Origin: Achromobacter spanius
Lineage (GTDB): Bacteria > Pseudomonadota > Gammaproteobacteria > Burkholderiales > Burkholderiaceae_B
Reading direction: 5' to 3'
NCBI RefSeq assembly: GCF_029637605.1
Contig: NZ_CP121261.1
Span: forward strand, 682,001 to 746,000
Length of the DNA: 64,000 bases
The notes below the pieces were generated by a model. The model did no database searches. It was not told the DNA's origin and worked only from the letters and a program-made list of their open reading frames with translations. Within the stretch, counting starts at the first letter, position 1, and every line of letters begins with the position of its first letter. Shown here piece after piece: positions 39,441 to 49,200 of the stretch. A program made the translations under genes and the position numbers.

Positions 39441-40211
39441 ATGTACGTTGATTCGCACTGTCATTTGAATTTTCCCGAGCTGGCGGCCGATCTTCCCGGC
39501 ATTCTTGACCGAATGGCGGTCAACCAGGTCACCCACGCGCTGGTGGTCAGCGTCAACATGCCCGATTGGCCCGGCTTGATGTCGCTGGTTGAGCCGCATG
39601 CCAACTTGTGGGCCTCGGTGGGCGTCCACCCCGATTACGAAGACACGCCGGACCCGTCGCCGGAAGAACTGGTACGTCTGTCGGAAAACCCCAAGGTGGT
39701 GGCCATAGGCGAAACCGGGCTGGACTACTACCGCCTGTCGGAACCGCTGGACTGGCAGCGTGAACGCTTTCGCCGGCACATCCGCGCCGCGCGCGACACA
39801 GGGCTGCCCCTGATCGTGCATACGCGCGCGTCCGCCGAAGACACGGTGCGCATGCTGAAGGAAGAAAAGGCGGCGGAAGTGGGCGGGGTCATGCACTGTT
39901 TCACCGAAAACTGGGAAGTGGCCCAGGCCGCGCTGGACCAGAATTTTTATATCTCGCTGTCGGGCATCGTGACATTCAAGAATGCCCAGGTGGTGCACGA
40001 AGTGGCCACCAAGGTGCCGCTGGACCGCCTGTTGATCGAGACGGACTCGCCGTACCTGGCGCCCGTGCCGTATCGTGGCAAGCTCAATGACCCCTCCAAG
40101 GTCATCCACGTAGCCGAGAAGATTGCCGACCTGAAGGGCATTTCAGTGGCGGACGTGGCGCGCGCGTCGACGGAAAATTTCTTTAATCTTTTCAATAAGA
40201 TAAAGAAGTAA
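39441..40211 (+). CDS. TatD-family metal-dependent hydrolase
   Basis: A 256-residue TIM-barrel deoxyribonuclease of the TatD/YcfH family. It starts YVDSHCHLNFPEL with the metal-binding HxH and shows GETGLDYYR, IVHTRASAEDT, and LIETDSPYLAP. Its place after holB is typical for YcfH. The start at 39441 fits the family; an ORF extension to 39393 is rejected because it lacks similarity. Confidence 0.93.
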   Translation: MYVDSHCHLNFPELAADLPGILDRMAVNQVTHALVVSVNMPDWPGLMSLVEPHANLWASVGVHPDYEDTPDPSPEELVRLSENPKVVAIGETGLDYYRLSEPLDWQRERFRRHIRAARDTGLPLIVHTRASAEDTVRMLKEEKAAEVGGVMHCFTENWEVAQAALDQNFYISLSGIVTFKNAQVVHEVATKVPLDRLLIETDSPYLAPVPYRGKLNDPSKVIHVAEKIADLKGISVADVARASTENFFNLFNKIKK

Positions 40212-40249
40212 GTTCACTTTAAATCTTTAATGTTGATTCTAGGATAGCC

Positions 40250-41122
40250 ATGGCCACCCGCACGCTGAACTCCCGTTTTGTCCTGTCGCGGTGCCGAGGC
40301 GCGCTGTTGGCGCTGGCCATCGGGCTAGCCGCGCCGACCGCTCACGCCGCCAAACCGGGCGACTGGTGGGTGTATGTGGCCAACGACTATCCCGACGACG
40401 TCAAAAGTCTGCTGGCGCAAGGCGCCGACCCCAACGTCCGCTACCAGAACGGCCAACCCGCCCTGATGCGCGCGGTGGTGGACGGCGCCTGGAAGGTGTT
40501 TGACGTGATCGCCGCCGACAAGCGCACCGACGTCAACGCCGAGAACCCGGCCGGCGAGACGCCCCTGATGTACCTGGCGATTGCCGGCCAGACCGAACGC
40601 GCGAAAAAGCTGATTGCCCGGGGGGCGCAGGTCAACCGCCTGGGCTGGACGCCGCTGCACTATGCCGCGTCCAAGGGGCAGATGGAGATGGCGCGCATGC
40701 TGCTGGGCAAGAAAGCCATGGTCAACGCGCCGGCGCCGGGTGGCGAGACGCCGTTGATGATGGCCGCCCTGGGCGGCAACCGCGACATGGTGGACCTGCT
40801 GGTGAAAGCGGGGGCGGACGTCACCACGCGGGATCTGAAAAACCAAAGCGCGGCTGACTGGGCCCGCAACGGCAAGTCGGCGTCGTTGGCTACCTATTTG
40901 ACCTCTTTGGTGGCGCAGGCGGACGACGCCAAGCGGGCCCGCCGCGCGGCAGGCGCCGCGCCGGTCGAGGCCGAAGGCGTCGCGGCACCGGCCGCCTTGC
41001 AGCCCGCCACGCCGGCTACCGCGCAGCCGGCGCCGTCCGCGGCGCCCGCCCCGGCGACGCCCAGCGTGGGCGGCGTGTCCGGCGTGCGTTTGAACGACTA
41101 CGACACGCCCGCCGCGCCCTGA
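40250..41122 (+). CDS. Exported ankyrin-repeat protein
   Basis: A 290-residue protein with a signal peptide (ending near TAHAAK, about residue 36), then about five ankyrin repeats (residues 45-205, for example GGETPLMMAALGGNRDMVDL), and an Ala/Pro-rich tail (residues 225-285) that is likely disordered. Periplasmic ankyrin proteins often protect enzymes such as catalase or bind envelope partners; the partner here is unknown. A clear terminator follows. Confidence 0.88.
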   Translation: MATRTLNSRFVLSRCRGALLALAIGLAAPTAHAAKPGDWWVYVANDYPDDVKSLLAQGADPNVRYQNGQPALMRAVVDGAWKVFDVIAADKRTDVNAENPAGETPLMYLAIAGQTERAKKLIARGAQVNRLGWTPLHYAASKGQMEMARMLLGKKAMVNAPAPGGETPLMMAALGGNRDMVDLLVKAGADVTTRDLKNQSAADWARNGKSASLATYLTSLVAQADDAKRARRAAGAAPVEAEGVAAPAALQPATPATAQPAPSAAPAPATPSVGGVSGVRLNDYDTPAAP

Positions 41123-41151
41123 TTATGCGACCACAAAGCTAAACCCCCACC

Positions 41152-41175
41152 AGACCGCCTAGCGGTCTTTTTTTG
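41152..41175 (+). terminator. Rho-independent terminator after the ankyrin gene
   Basis: GACCGC, loop CTA, GCGGTC, then seven T residues (41168-41174). Confidence 0.9.
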
Positions 41176-41295
41176 TACCAATTTTTCGTACTTATCTGGG
41201 GTTTTCCCTGCTTATTCTCAGTATTCGGGAATAAATCCAAGGCTGACCACCACAAATTGATAATCTCGGCCCTTGATTGCTTGGAGCTGAGTTTG

Positions 41296-42036
41296 ATGTC
41301 GGAACCCTCGGTCGGGGCGGGCGCGGATCGTGTCCTGTACGTGTTGGCCACCTTGGCCCGGCACGATGGCCCCCTTACGATTGCCGCGCTGGCCGAAAAA
41401 ACCGGTCTGGCGCAAAGCACCCTGTACCGTCAGGTGGCCTTGCTCAAGCGCTGGGGTTTCGTGGCCGAACATGAAGGCGAATACGGGCCGGGTCCGCTGT
41501 GCGTGCAACTGGCCTGGGGCTTTGATCAGTCTTCGTTCCTGATCCACGAAGCGCAGCCCGACATGGCGGCGCTGGCCGCCGCTTCCGGCGAAACCATCGG
41601 CCTGCTGGTCGCCGTGAAGGACCAGGCCGTTTGCCTGGACATGGTCGAAAGCCAGCATCCGCTGCGGTGTTCCTTCACAAAAGGCCGTGGCCTGCCGCTG
41701 GCCCGGGGCGCGTCCGCCAAGTCGCTGCTGGCCTTCATGCCGCTGGCCCGCTTGCAGACCGCGCTGGACTATCTGGCCGCCGAGGCCGGCGTGGACGCCG
41801 CCCGCCTGAGCGACGAGCTGGAACTGATACGCGGGCAGGGCTATGCCGTCACCGACAGCGAAGTGGACGCCGGCGTCTGGGGCGTCAGCGTCCCGATTTT
41901 CCAGCGCCCCAACCAGGCGGTCGCCTCGATCACGCTGATGGCGCCGTCCACGCGCGCGGCGCAACGCCCGGACGCCCTGATCGCCATGACCGTTGCCGCC
42001 GCCCGCCGCATCTCCGAACGGCTGAAGGTGCACTGA
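41296..42036 (+). CDS. IclR-family transcriptional regulator
   Basis: A 246-residue regulator with an N-terminal winged helix-turn-helix (ADRVLYVLATLARHDGPLTI, then KTGLAQSTLYRQVALLKRWG) and a C-terminal GAF-like effector domain (residues 75-245). The chosen ATG gives normal family length; the 41 upstream codons are open but hydrophobic and overlap the terminator region. It precedes an amino acid transporter and hutG-like gene in the same direction and probably controls them. Confidence 0.88.
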   Translation: MSEPSVGAGADRVLYVLATLARHDGPLTIAALAEKTGLAQSTLYRQVALLKRWGFVAEHEGEYGPGPLCVQLAWGFDQSSFLIHEAQPDMAALAAASGETIGLLVAVKDQAVCLDMVESQHPLRCSFTKGRGLPLARGASAKSLLAFMPLARLQTALDYLAAEAGVDAARLSDELELIRGQGYAVTDSEVDAGVWGVSVPIFQRPNQAVASITLMAPSTRAAQRPDALIAMTVAAARRISERLKVH

Positions 42037-42173
42037 CGGCCTTTTTGCCCAGACCCCTGACTGTTCTTGACTCACTCTTGATCCGATCTTCCCCCGAATT
42101 CCACGCTGTACCGCATCCCGGCTTCAACCTTCCGACGTACCCATCGCCGTATCCCTACGCATAGGACTTGACC

Positions 42174-42917
42174 ATGACCACTCGCCGCACACTGCTGACC
42201 GCCGCCCTGACGCTGGGCCTCGCCTGGAGCGCGGGCGCCGCCCACGCCCAGGACACCATCCGCGCCGTCACCGACGCCACCTTTCCGCCGATGGAGTTTG
42301 TCAAAGACGGCAAGCGCACCGGCTTCGACATTGAATTGGTCGAGGCGCTGGCCGGCGCAATGGGCAAGAAGGTCGAATGGATCGACATCGACTTCAAGGG
42401 CCTGATTCCCGCCTTGCAAGCCGGCCGCGCCGACATCGCCGTGTCCGCCATCTACATCACCCCCGAGCGCGCCAAGGTGGTGGATTTCACCGACCCGTAC
42501 TACGCCGGCGGTCTGGTCGTGCTGACCAAGACCGATGGCCCCATCAAGACGCTCAAGGACCTGGACGGCCGCAAGGTGTCGGTGCAGGTGGGCACGAAGT
42601 CGGTCAACTATCTGAAGGACAACTTCCCGGCCGTGCAGCGCGTGGAAGTCGAGAAGAACCAGGAAATGTTCAACCTGGTGCAGATCGGCCGCGCTGATGC
42701 CGCCGTGACCGGCAAGCCCGCCGCTAAGCTGTTCGCGCAAAGCACCAAGGACCTGACGGTGCTGGACCACCAGATCACGACCGAGGACTACGGCATCGCC
42801 GTGCCCAAGAACAAGCCCGAGCTGACTCGCGAGCTGAACGCCGCGCTGCAAAAGCTCAAGAGTGACGGCAGCTACCAGGCCATCGTGAACAAGTGGTTCG
42901 AGGCCCCCAAGAAATGA
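42174..42917 (+). CDS. Polar amino acid ABC transporter, substrate-binding protein
   Basis: A 247-residue periplasmic protein of the SBP_bac_3 family. It has a twin-arginine-like start (MTTRRTLLTAALTLG) and a cleavage site at AHAQD. The ligand-binding landmarks ATFPPMEFVKDGKRTGFDIE, DIAVSAIYITPERAKVVDFT and VQVGTKSVNYLKD are clear. It overlaps the permease gene by 4 bp. The neighbouring formimidoylglutamase suggests histidine or formiminoglutamate as ligand. Confidence 0.9.
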   Translation: MTTRRTLLTAALTLGLAWSAGAAHAQDTIRAVTDATFPPMEFVKDGKRTGFDIELVEALAGAMGKKVEWIDIDFKGLIPALQAGRADIAVSAIYITPERAKVVDFTDPYYAGGLVVLTKTDGPIKTLKDLDGRKVSVQVGTKSVNYLKDNFPAVQRVEVEKNQEMFNLVQIGRADAAVTGKPAAKLFAQSTKDLTVLDHQITTEDYGIAVPKNKPELTRELNAALQKLKSDGSYQAIVNKWFEAPKK

Positions 42918-43582
42918 ACCTGGAATTCGCCCCCGTCTTCGCCGACTTCGACGCGCTGCTGCGGGGCGCGGTGGTCACCGTCGAGGTGACTGCCGGCGCC
43001 TTGCTGCTGGGCTGCGTCATCGGCCTGCTGGTCGGCGTCGGCCGGCTCAACCCGCAGCGCTGGATTGTCTACAACCTGTGCAGCGTCTACCTGCTGTTCT
43101 TTCGCGGCACGCCCTTGCTGGTGCAGTTGTTCATCTGGTTCTTCGGCCTGCCGCAGTTCGGCCTGACCTTGCCGGCATTCGCCTGCGGGGTGCTGGGCCT
43201 GGGCATGTATTCGGGCGCCTATGTGTCGGAAATCGTGCGCGGCGCCATCCAGTCGGTGGACCGTGGCCAGACCGAAGCAGCCCGATCCTTGGGCATGTCG
43301 TCCGGCCAGGCCATGCGCATCATCATCCTGCCGCAGGCTGTGGTGCGCATGATTCCGCCGCTGGGCAACGAGTTCATCGCGCTGATCAAGAACTCGGCGC
43401 TGGTCTCGCTGTTGACCATTCACGATCTGATGCATGAAGGGCAGAAGATCATCAGCGTGTCGTACCGCTCGCTGGAAACCTATCTGGTGGTGGCCTTGAT
43501 TTATCTGGTGCTGACGACGACCGCCATGCTGATTTTGCGCAGGGTTGAACATCGCTTGCGCGCCGGGGGGATGGTGCAATGA
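42914..43582 (+). CDS. Polar amino acid ABC transporter, permease
   Basis: A 222-residue inner-membrane permease with about five helices. The ATPase-contact EAA motif [20 protein letters not shown] is at about residues 120-140. Only one permease gene is present, so it likely works as a homodimer. It overlaps both neighbours in ATGA. Confidence 0.93.
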   Translation: MNLEFAPVFADFDALLRGAVVTVEVTAGALLLGCVIGLLVGVGRLNPQRWIVYNLCSVYLLFFRGTPLLVQLFIWFFGLPQFGLTLPAFACGVLGLGMYSGAYVSEIVRGAIQSVDRGQTEAARSLGMSSGQAMRIIILPQAVVRMIPPLGNEFIALIKNSALVSLLTIHDLMHEGQKIISVSYRSLETYLVVALIYLVLTTTAMLILRRVEHRLRAGGMVQ

Positions 43583-44361
43583 ACCAGTTTGGCAAACCGC
43601 GGGAAATGATCCGCATCCGTGGCCTTGAAAAGTCTTTCGGCGACCATGCCGTGCTGAAGGGCATCGATTTCGACGTGCTGCCGTCGCAGGTGGTCGTGGT
43701 GATCGGGCCCAGCGGGTCGGGCAAAAGCACCTTGCTGCGCTGTTGCAATGGTCTGGAAGTGGCCCAGGCGGGCACCGTGGACATCTGCGGCCAGACCCTG
43801 CTGGACGAAGGCACGCTATTGCCCGAAGCGGCGCTCAATCAACTGCGCATGCAGGTGGGCATGGTGTTCCAGGGCTTCAACCTGTTCCCGCATTTGTCCG
43901 TGCTGGAGAACGTGACCGTGGGTCCGCGCAAGCTGCTTGGCCTGGGCAGAGACGACGCCAATGCGCTGGCCGAAGACCTGCTGAAAAAGGTGGGCTTGTC
44001 GCAGAAGGCGGCGGCCATGCCGGCCAGCCTGTCGGGCGGGCAGAAGCAGCGCGTGGCCATCGCCCGCGCGCTGGCCATGCAACCCAAGGTCATGTTGTTC
44101 GACGAGCCGACCTCGGCGCTGGACCCCGAGTTGGTGGGCGAGGTACTGCAAGTGATGAAGCTCTTGGCCCGCGAAGGCATGACGATGATGGTCGTGACGC
44201 ACGAGATGGGCTTCGCGCGCGACGTGGCCGACGTGGTGGCGGTGATGGATGGCGGGGTCATCCTGGAATCCGGCCCGCCTGACGTGATCTTCACCGAACC
44301 GCGCGAACCCCGCACGCGGGAATTCCTGCAAGCGGTGCTGAGCAAGGGAGCGACGACGTGA
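43579..44361 (+). CDS. Polar amino acid ABC transporter, ATP-binding protein
   Basis: A 260-residue ATPase of the GlnQ/HisP group. Walker [10 protein letters not shown] lies near residues 41-49, the Q-loop at [10 protein letters not shown], the signature LSGGQKQR and Walker [13 protein letters not shown] follow. It energises the permease encoded upstream and overlaps hutG by 4 bp. Confidence 0.95.
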   Translation: MNQFGKPREMIRIRGLEKSFGDHAVLKGIDFDVLPSQVVVVIGPSGSGKSTLLRCCNGLEVAQAGTVDICGQTLLDEGTLLPEAALNQLRMQVGMVFQGFNLFPHLSVLENVTVGPRKLLGLGRDDANALAEDLLKKVGLSQKAAAMPASLSGGQKQRVAIARALAMQPKVMLFDEPTSALDPELVGEVLQVMKLLAREGMTMMVVTHEMGFARDVADVVAVMDGGVILESGPPDVIFTEPREPRTREFLQAVLSKGATT

Positions 44362-45305
44362 GCGTGCCGCAACTGGATAAAAGCCTGTGGAAGGCGCGCG
44401 ACGATAGCGCCGAGCAGGGCGACACGCGCCGGCTGGCGCATATCGTCGAACCCGCATCGGGCCAGGTGGAAGCGGGCGAAGCGGTGCTGTTGGGCTTTGC
44501 CTGCGACGCCGGCGTGGCGCGCAACCAGGGGCGTGTGGGCGCAGCCGAAGGCCCGGCCGGCATCCGCAAATTCATGGCGGGGCTACCCGCGCATGGTCTG
44601 ACCCGCCTGCTGGATGCTGGCGACGTCGTCTGCCAGGGCGATCTGCTGGAAGCCGCGCAAGAGCAGCTTGGGCTGCGCGTGGCCGAACTGCTGGAGCAGG
44701 GCGCCCGGCCCTTGGTGCTGGGCGGCGGCCACGAAATTGCATGGGGCAGTTTCCAGGGACTGGCCCGCTGGCTGGAAGCCCATGGCGACACCGACCCGGT
44801 GCTGGTGCTGAACCTGGATGCGCACTTCGATCTGCGCACCGGCCGGCCTGGCAGTTCCGGTACGCCCTTTGACCAGATCGCGCGCGACTGCGAAGCGCGC
44901 GGACGGGCGTTGCAGTACGCGTGCCTGGGTGTGTCGCGGCTGGCGAATACGCCGGCGCTGTACGCGCGGGCCGCCGAGGTCGGCGCCGTGTGGGTGGAAG
45001 ACCGCGACATGCAGGAACGCCATCTGGACGCGCGCCTGGCCAATGTGGACGCCTTGCTTGCGCGCGTGCGCCACGTCTACCTGACGATCGACCTGGATGT
45101 GCTGCCGGCGGCGGTCATGCCGGGCGTGTCGGCGCCGGCGCCCTACGGCGTGCCGATGGCCGTCATTGAAGAGATCGTGTTGCGCGTCAAGGCCAGCGGC
45201 AAGCTGCGCCTGGCCGACATGGCGGAATACAGTCCGCGCTTTGACCTGGATGGCCATGGTGCGCGCGCCGCGGCCAGGTTGGCCTGGCATCTGATGACGC
45301 CTTGA
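44358..45305 (+). CDS. hutG: Formimidoylglutamase
   Basis: An arginase-fold manganese enzyme of 315 residues that releases formamide from N-formimino-L-glutamate in histidine breakdown. Metal-ligand blocks [19 protein letters not shown] and LTIDLDVLP are in order, and the RPGSSGTPF segment is typical of formimidoylglutamases. It starts at GTG in the ATPase stop. The rest of the hut pathway is absent here, so it serves the adjacent transporter. Another ureohydrolase substrate cannot be excluded. Confidence 0.85.
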   Translation: MSVPQLDKSLWKARDDSAEQGDTRRLAHIVEPASGQVEAGEAVLLGFACDAGVARNQGRVGAAEGPAGIRKFMAGLPAHGLTRLLDAGDVVCQGDLLEAAQEQLGLRVAELLEQGARPLVLGGGHEIAWGSFQGLARWLEAHGDTDPVLVLNLDAHFDLRTGRPGSSGTPFDQIARDCEARGRALQYACLGVSRLANTPALYARAAEVGAVWVEDRDMQERHLDARLANVDALLARVRHVYLTIDLDVLPAAVMPGVSAPAPYGVPMAVIEEIVLRVKASGKLRLADMAEYSPRFDLDGHGARAAARLAWHLMTP

Positions 45306-45361
45306 AGCGGTAGCGCCTGCAGGTCAACGACCGCTACGCAGGGGCAGGCAGGGCAAAGGCA

Positions 45362-45396
45362 AAGGGGCAGTTCTCGATCGAGGCTGCCCCTTTTTT
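45362..45396 (+). terminator. Rho-independent terminator after hutG
   Basis: AAGGGGCAG (45362-45370) pairs with CTGCCCCTT (45384-45392), then a T run to 45396. The 13-base loop holds TCGATCGA. Confidence 0.9.
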
Positions 45397-45532
45397 CATT
45401 GCTTGGCGACAAGCGCCGTACCGATGCGGCTTGCGGTGGCCCGAGGCTGGACGCTTCCGGTTTGGCGGCATAGGATAGGGCAGTTTTCGAGCCGGGCCTG
45501 TGACCCGCACGGTATCCACTACTTATATGTCA

Positions 45533-45572
45533 CCATTTAAAATATTTAGCATTTAAATGGGGACGCTATAGT
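45533..45572. promoter_or_regulatory. AT-rich inverted repeat and -10-like element before gdhA
   Basis: CCATTTAAA (45533-45541) and TTTAAATGG (45552-45560) form a perfect 9-bp inverted repeat with a 10-bp spacer, strongly AT-rich against the GC-rich background. A -10-like TATAGT follows at 45567-45572. The centres of the half-sites are about 19 bp apart, which fits a dimeric regulator. The regulator is unknown. Confidence 0.5.
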
Positions 45573-45615
45573 TTTAGTGGATAAAATGGCGCAACTTTGT
45601 CAGGAGATCATGCTC

Positions 45616-46905
45616 ATGTCTCACACTCCCACCCATGTCTTGCCGTCTTATCTGAATGCCGATGACCTCGGTCCTTGGGGTAATTACCTGCAACAAGTCG
45701 ACCGGGTGACGCCGTATCTCGGCACCTTGGGTCGGTGGGTCGAGACGCTGAAGCGTCCGAAGCGCGCCTTGATCGTCGATGTGCCGATCGAACTGGACAA
45801 CGGCACCATCGCCCACTACGAAGGCTATCGCGTGCAACACAACGTGTCGCGCGGCCCGGGCAAGGGCGGTGTGCGCTTCCACCAGGACGTGACCCTGTCC
45901 GAAGTCATGGCGCTGGCCGCCTGGATGTCGGTCAAGAACGCCGCGGTCAACCTGCCTTATGGTGGTGCCAAGGGTGGCATCCGCGTCGACCCGCGCATGC
46001 TGTCGCAATCCGAACTGGAACGCATGACCCGTCGCTACACCAGCGAAATCGGCGTCATCATCGGACCGGCCAAGGACATTCCCGCCCCCGACGTCGGCAC
46101 CAACGCCCAGGCCATGGCCTGGATGATGGACACGTATTCCATGAACGAAGGCGCCACCGCCACCGGCGTGGTGACGGGCAAGCCGATCGCCCTGGGCGGC
46201 AGCCTGGGCCGTGTGGAAGCCACCGGCCGCGGCGTGTTCGTCGTGGCGTGCGAAGCCGCCCGCGACCTGAACATCGACGTCTCCAAGGCGCGCGTGGTGG
46301 TGCAGGGCTTTGGCAACGTGGGCGGCACCGCCGCCCGTCTGTTCCATGAAGCCGGCGCCAAGGTCATTGCCGCGCAGGACCATACCGGCACGGTGCACAA
46401 CGCCGCGGGCCTGGATGTTCACAAGCTCTTGTCGCACGTGTCGCAACACGGCGGCGTGGGTGGTTTTTCGGGCGGCGAAGCGTTCGACAAGGACGAGTTC
46501 TGGACGCTGGAAACCGAATTCCTGATTCCCGCCGCACTGGAAAGCCAGATCACCGCTGAAAATGCCACCAAGGTGCGCGCGAAGGTCGTGGTGGAAGGCG
46601 CCAACGGTCCCACCACCCCGGAAGCGGACGACATCCTGTTTGAGCATGGCGTGTATGTGGTGCCGGACGTGCTGGCCAACGCGGGTGGCGTGACGGTGTC
46701 CTACTTTGAATGGGTGCAGGACTTCTCCAGCTTCTTCTGGAGCGAAGAAGAAATCAACCAGCGCCTGGAACGCATCATGCGCGAAGCCTACAGCGCCGTG
46801 TCGCAAGTAGCCAAGGAACACAAGGTGACGCTGCGCACGGCGGCGTTCATCGTGGCTTGCACGCGCATTCTGCAAGCACGCCAGGTGCGCGGCCTGTATC
46901 CGTGA
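45616..46905 (+). CDS. gdhA: Glutamate dehydrogenase
   Basis: The enzyme interconverts glutamate with 2-oxoglutarate and ammonium. From ATG 45616, nine bases after AGGAG, it has 429 residues. The substrate block [20 protein letters not shown], the catalytic-lysine region [13 protein letters not shown] and the coenzyme motif [20 protein letters not shown] are clear. The size fits the NAD-linked class, though coenzyme preference is not certain. Glutamate is also the product of the adjacent HutG reaction. Confidence 0.93.
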   Translation: MSHTPTHVLPSYLNADDLGPWGNYLQQVDRVTPYLGTLGRWVETLKRPKRALIVDVPIELDNGTIAHYEGYRVQHNVSRGPGKGGVRFHQDVTLSEVMALAAWMSVKNAAVNLPYGGAKGGIRVDPRMLSQSELERMTRRYTSEIGVIIGPAKDIPAPDVGTNAQAMAWMMDTYSMNEGATATGVVTGKPIALGGSLGRVEATGRGVFVVACEAARDLNIDVSKARVVVQGFGNVGGTAARLFHEAGAKVIAAQDHTGTVHNAAGLDVHKLLSHVSQHGGVGGFSGGEAFDKDEFWTLETEFLIPAALESQITAENATKVRAKVVVEGANGPTTPEADDILFEHGVYVVPDVLANAGGVTVSYFEWVQDFSSFFWSEEEINQRLERIMREAYSAVSQVAKEHKVTLRTAAFIVACTRILQARQVRGLYP

Positions 46906-46965
46906 TGCAGACTCAGCGATGCGTCGTTGACGTATCGCCGAGGAGGCAGAGGTAGACAAACCCGG

Positions 46966-46990
46966 AAATCGCCCCGCAAGGGGCGATTTT
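46966..46990 (+). terminator. Rho-independent terminator after gdhA
   Basis: AAATCGCCCC, loop GCAA, GGGGCGATTT: ten perfect pairs followed by T-rich sequence. Confidence 0.9.
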
Positions 46991-47103
46991 CTTTGCGCGC
47001 TCGGCGGCGTGTTCGGTCGAGCTGTTCATTGGCTGCTCACATAGAATGTGCCCAACCGGCGGATACCAACCCACGCCGGATCCAAAGCCATCTGGAGGAA
47101 TTC

Positions 47104-47583
47104 ATGACCCAAGCCCTGCCATCCACCACGCTTGCGGTGGACCCCGCCTGGATTGACGCCTACGGCCATTTGAATGCCGCGCATTACGTCGGCATCTTCG
47201 ACCGGGTGGGATTCGAATTGTTGAGCCAGGTGGGCGTGGGGCTGGACTACACCGAAGCCACGCGCTGCGGTATCTACACCATGAACGTGCACGTGGCCTA
47301 TCTGCGCGAGGTCTTTGCCGACGACCCGCTGATGCTGCGCGTGCGCTTGCTTGAAGCCGACAACAAGCGGCTGCTTTGCCTGATGGAATTGACGCAGACG
47401 CGCGACGGCTATCTGGCCGCCACGATGGAGCAACTGTCCTTGCACGTGGATCTGAACACGCGCCGGTCCACGCCATTTCCCGCCGAACTGGCGCAGCGGC
47501 TCGCCCGCACGGTGACGGAACATGCCGCACATCCGCTGCCACAGGGGTATCGCCGACTGCTGCCCTTGACAGGAACGCGCTGA
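47104..47583 (+). CDS. Hot-dog thioesterase (4HBT-type)
   Basis: A 159-residue protein of the 4-hydroxybenzoyl-CoA thioesterase-like group. The catalytic region DPAWIDAYGHLNAAHYVGIF and the middle strand MNVHVAYLREVFADDPLMLR are typical. Its ATG follows GGAGGAA. Acyl-CoA substrate unknown. An in-frame extension to 46927 crosses the gdhA terminator and is rejected. Confidence 0.85.
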   Translation: MTQALPSTTLAVDPAWIDAYGHLNAAHYVGIFDRVGFELLSQVGVGLDYTEATRCGIYTMNVHVAYLREVFADDPLMLRVRLLEADNKRLLCLMELTQTRDGYLAATMEQLSLHVDLNTRRSTPFPAELAQRLARTVTEHAAHPLPQGYRRLLPLTGTR

Positions 47584-47840
47584 AACGCATGCCGTGATTG
47601 CGTTGTGCGTCGCGCCTTCTTAACATGCGGACGTGACGTGCTTGCTGCCGTGCAGACTTTCAAGCCCGACTGTAGAGCGCAAACCACGAATGGGGTTTTT
47701 TCTGCGAATCGGGGCCGTTAGTCCTTGCGTACCAGTTTCTGACACATTGCGTCCCTAGAATTCGTTTCTGCCATGCGCCACGCGCCGCTTGCGATGCAGG
47801 CAACCCGCTGCGCATGCATGTTCAATCTAAGGAATAGGTA

Positions 47841-48950
47841 ATGAAAAAGACTCTGCTCGCAACCGCGCTGTTGGCCGCCGTATCCAGCGTGGCCCACGCC
47901 GAAACCTCGGTGACCTTGTATGGCTTGATCGATACCGGTATCGGCTACCAGCGCATCAAGGGCGACGGCTATCACGAATCGAAGGTCGGCATGGCCAACG
48001 GCGTGTCGAGCGGCTCGCGTTGGGGCTTGCGCGGCGCCGAAGATCTGGGCGACGGCCTGAGCGCCGTGTTCACGCTGGAAAGCGGCTTCAATTCGGGTAA
48101 CGGCCAATCGGGCCAAAGCAGCCGCCTGTTCGGCCGCCAAGCCACCGTCGGCCTGAAGTCGGCGTCGTGGGGCCTGCTGGAATTGGGCCGCCAGACCAAC
48201 ATCGCGTCGAAGTACCTGGCAGCCATCGATCCGTTCGGCGGCAGCTACGGCCAAGCCAACGTGGGCGTGGCCTTCAGCGCCGCCAACACCGTCCGCTACG
48301 ACAACATGGTGCAGTACTCGACCCCGTCGTTCAGCGGCTTCCAGTTTGGCGTTGGCTACTCGTTCAACGCGGCTGACACGACCGCCGCGCAAACCGGCTT
48401 CCGGACCGCCGACAACACGCGCGCCATCACCACCGGCCTGCGCTACGTCAATGGCCCGCTGAACGTGGCCGCCACGTACGACCAACTGAACCCCGCCAAC
48501 CAACTGAACAACGACGCCACGCCCAAGTCCTGGTCGGTTGCCGCCGCCTATGACTTCGAAGTGGTCAAGCTGGCATTGGGCTTTGGTCAGACGCGCGACG
48601 GCTGGTTCGCCGGCCAGGGCGTCAACGCGCTCGGCAGCGGCAGCCCCACGGCCAGCGGCTTCGGCACGAACGTTGCCGTGTCGGGCTTCAAGGCCAATTC
48701 GTATCTGGTGGGTTTAAGCGTGCCGCTGGGCGCCAGCAACATCATGGCGTCGTGGCAGCGCGCCGACCCCAACGGCAACCCGCTGACCGCCGGCAACGAG
48801 TCGACGATGAACGTCTACAGCATCGGCTACACGTACAACCTGTCCAAGCGCACCAACCTGTACGCGCTGGGTTCGTACGCCACCGACTACGCGTTTGTTG
48901 ACGGCGTCAAGAGCACCGTCGGCATCGTGGGTGTGCGCCACCGCTTCTAA
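47841..48950 (+). CDS. Gram-negative porin
   Basis: A 369-residue outer-membrane trimeric porin of the betaproteobacterial type. It has a signal peptide (MKKTLLATALLAAVSSVAHA), a mature start ETSVTLYGLIDTGIGY and the porin motif SRWGLRGAEDLGDGLSAVFT, and ends in phenylalanine (VGVRHRF), the BamA recognition residue. AAGGAATAG precedes the ATG. Pore selectivity is not predictable by eye. Confidence 0.95.
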   Translation: MKKTLLATALLAAVSSVAHAETSVTLYGLIDTGIGYQRIKGDGYHESKVGMANGVSSGSRWGLRGAEDLGDGLSAVFTLESGFNSGNGQSGQSSRLFGRQATVGLKSASWGLLELGRQTNIASKYLAAIDPFGGSYGQANVGVAFSAANTVRYDNMVQYSTPSFSGFQFGVGYSFNAADTTAAQTGFRTADNTRAITTGLRYVNGPLNVAATYDQLNPANQLNNDATPKSWSVAAAYDFEVVKLALGFGQTRDGWFAGQGVNALGSGSPTASGFGTNVAVSGFKANSYLVGLSVPLGASNIMASWQRADPNGNPLTAGNESTMNVYSIGYTYNLSKRTNLYALGSYATDYAFVDGVKSTVGIVGVRHRF

Positions 48951-48963
48951 GCGTGCCAGGCAG

Positions 48964-49000
48964 GCCGGCGGCAAGCAGAATGCGCGCCGCCGGCGCTTTC
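48964..49000 (+). terminator. Hairpin after the porin gene
   Basis: GCCGGCGGC (48964-48972) pairs with GCCGCCGGC (48986-48994), then GCTTTC. The short T run makes it a moderate terminator. Confidence 0.6.
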
Positions 49001-49200
49001 ATGCCGCGGTTGTACTGAGCGGACTGGGCGTCTTACCCGGCCACAGACGCGAAAAAAGCGGCCACCTCCCTAGCTCCATCCTCAGTCCGCTCACCTGAAC
49101 CCCGGCCTTCAGCAGGCCCTGCGCCGCTCGGCGCAAGCAATGACCGGCAGTGGGCTGCCGCCCATCGCCGGTCACTCCGCGTCAACAGGGGCGGCGGCGC

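Noticed and set aside
41173..41295. N-terminal extension of the IclR regulator
   Set aside because: It begins in the T run of the upstream terminator and is hydrophobic; the ATG at 41296 gives normal family length.
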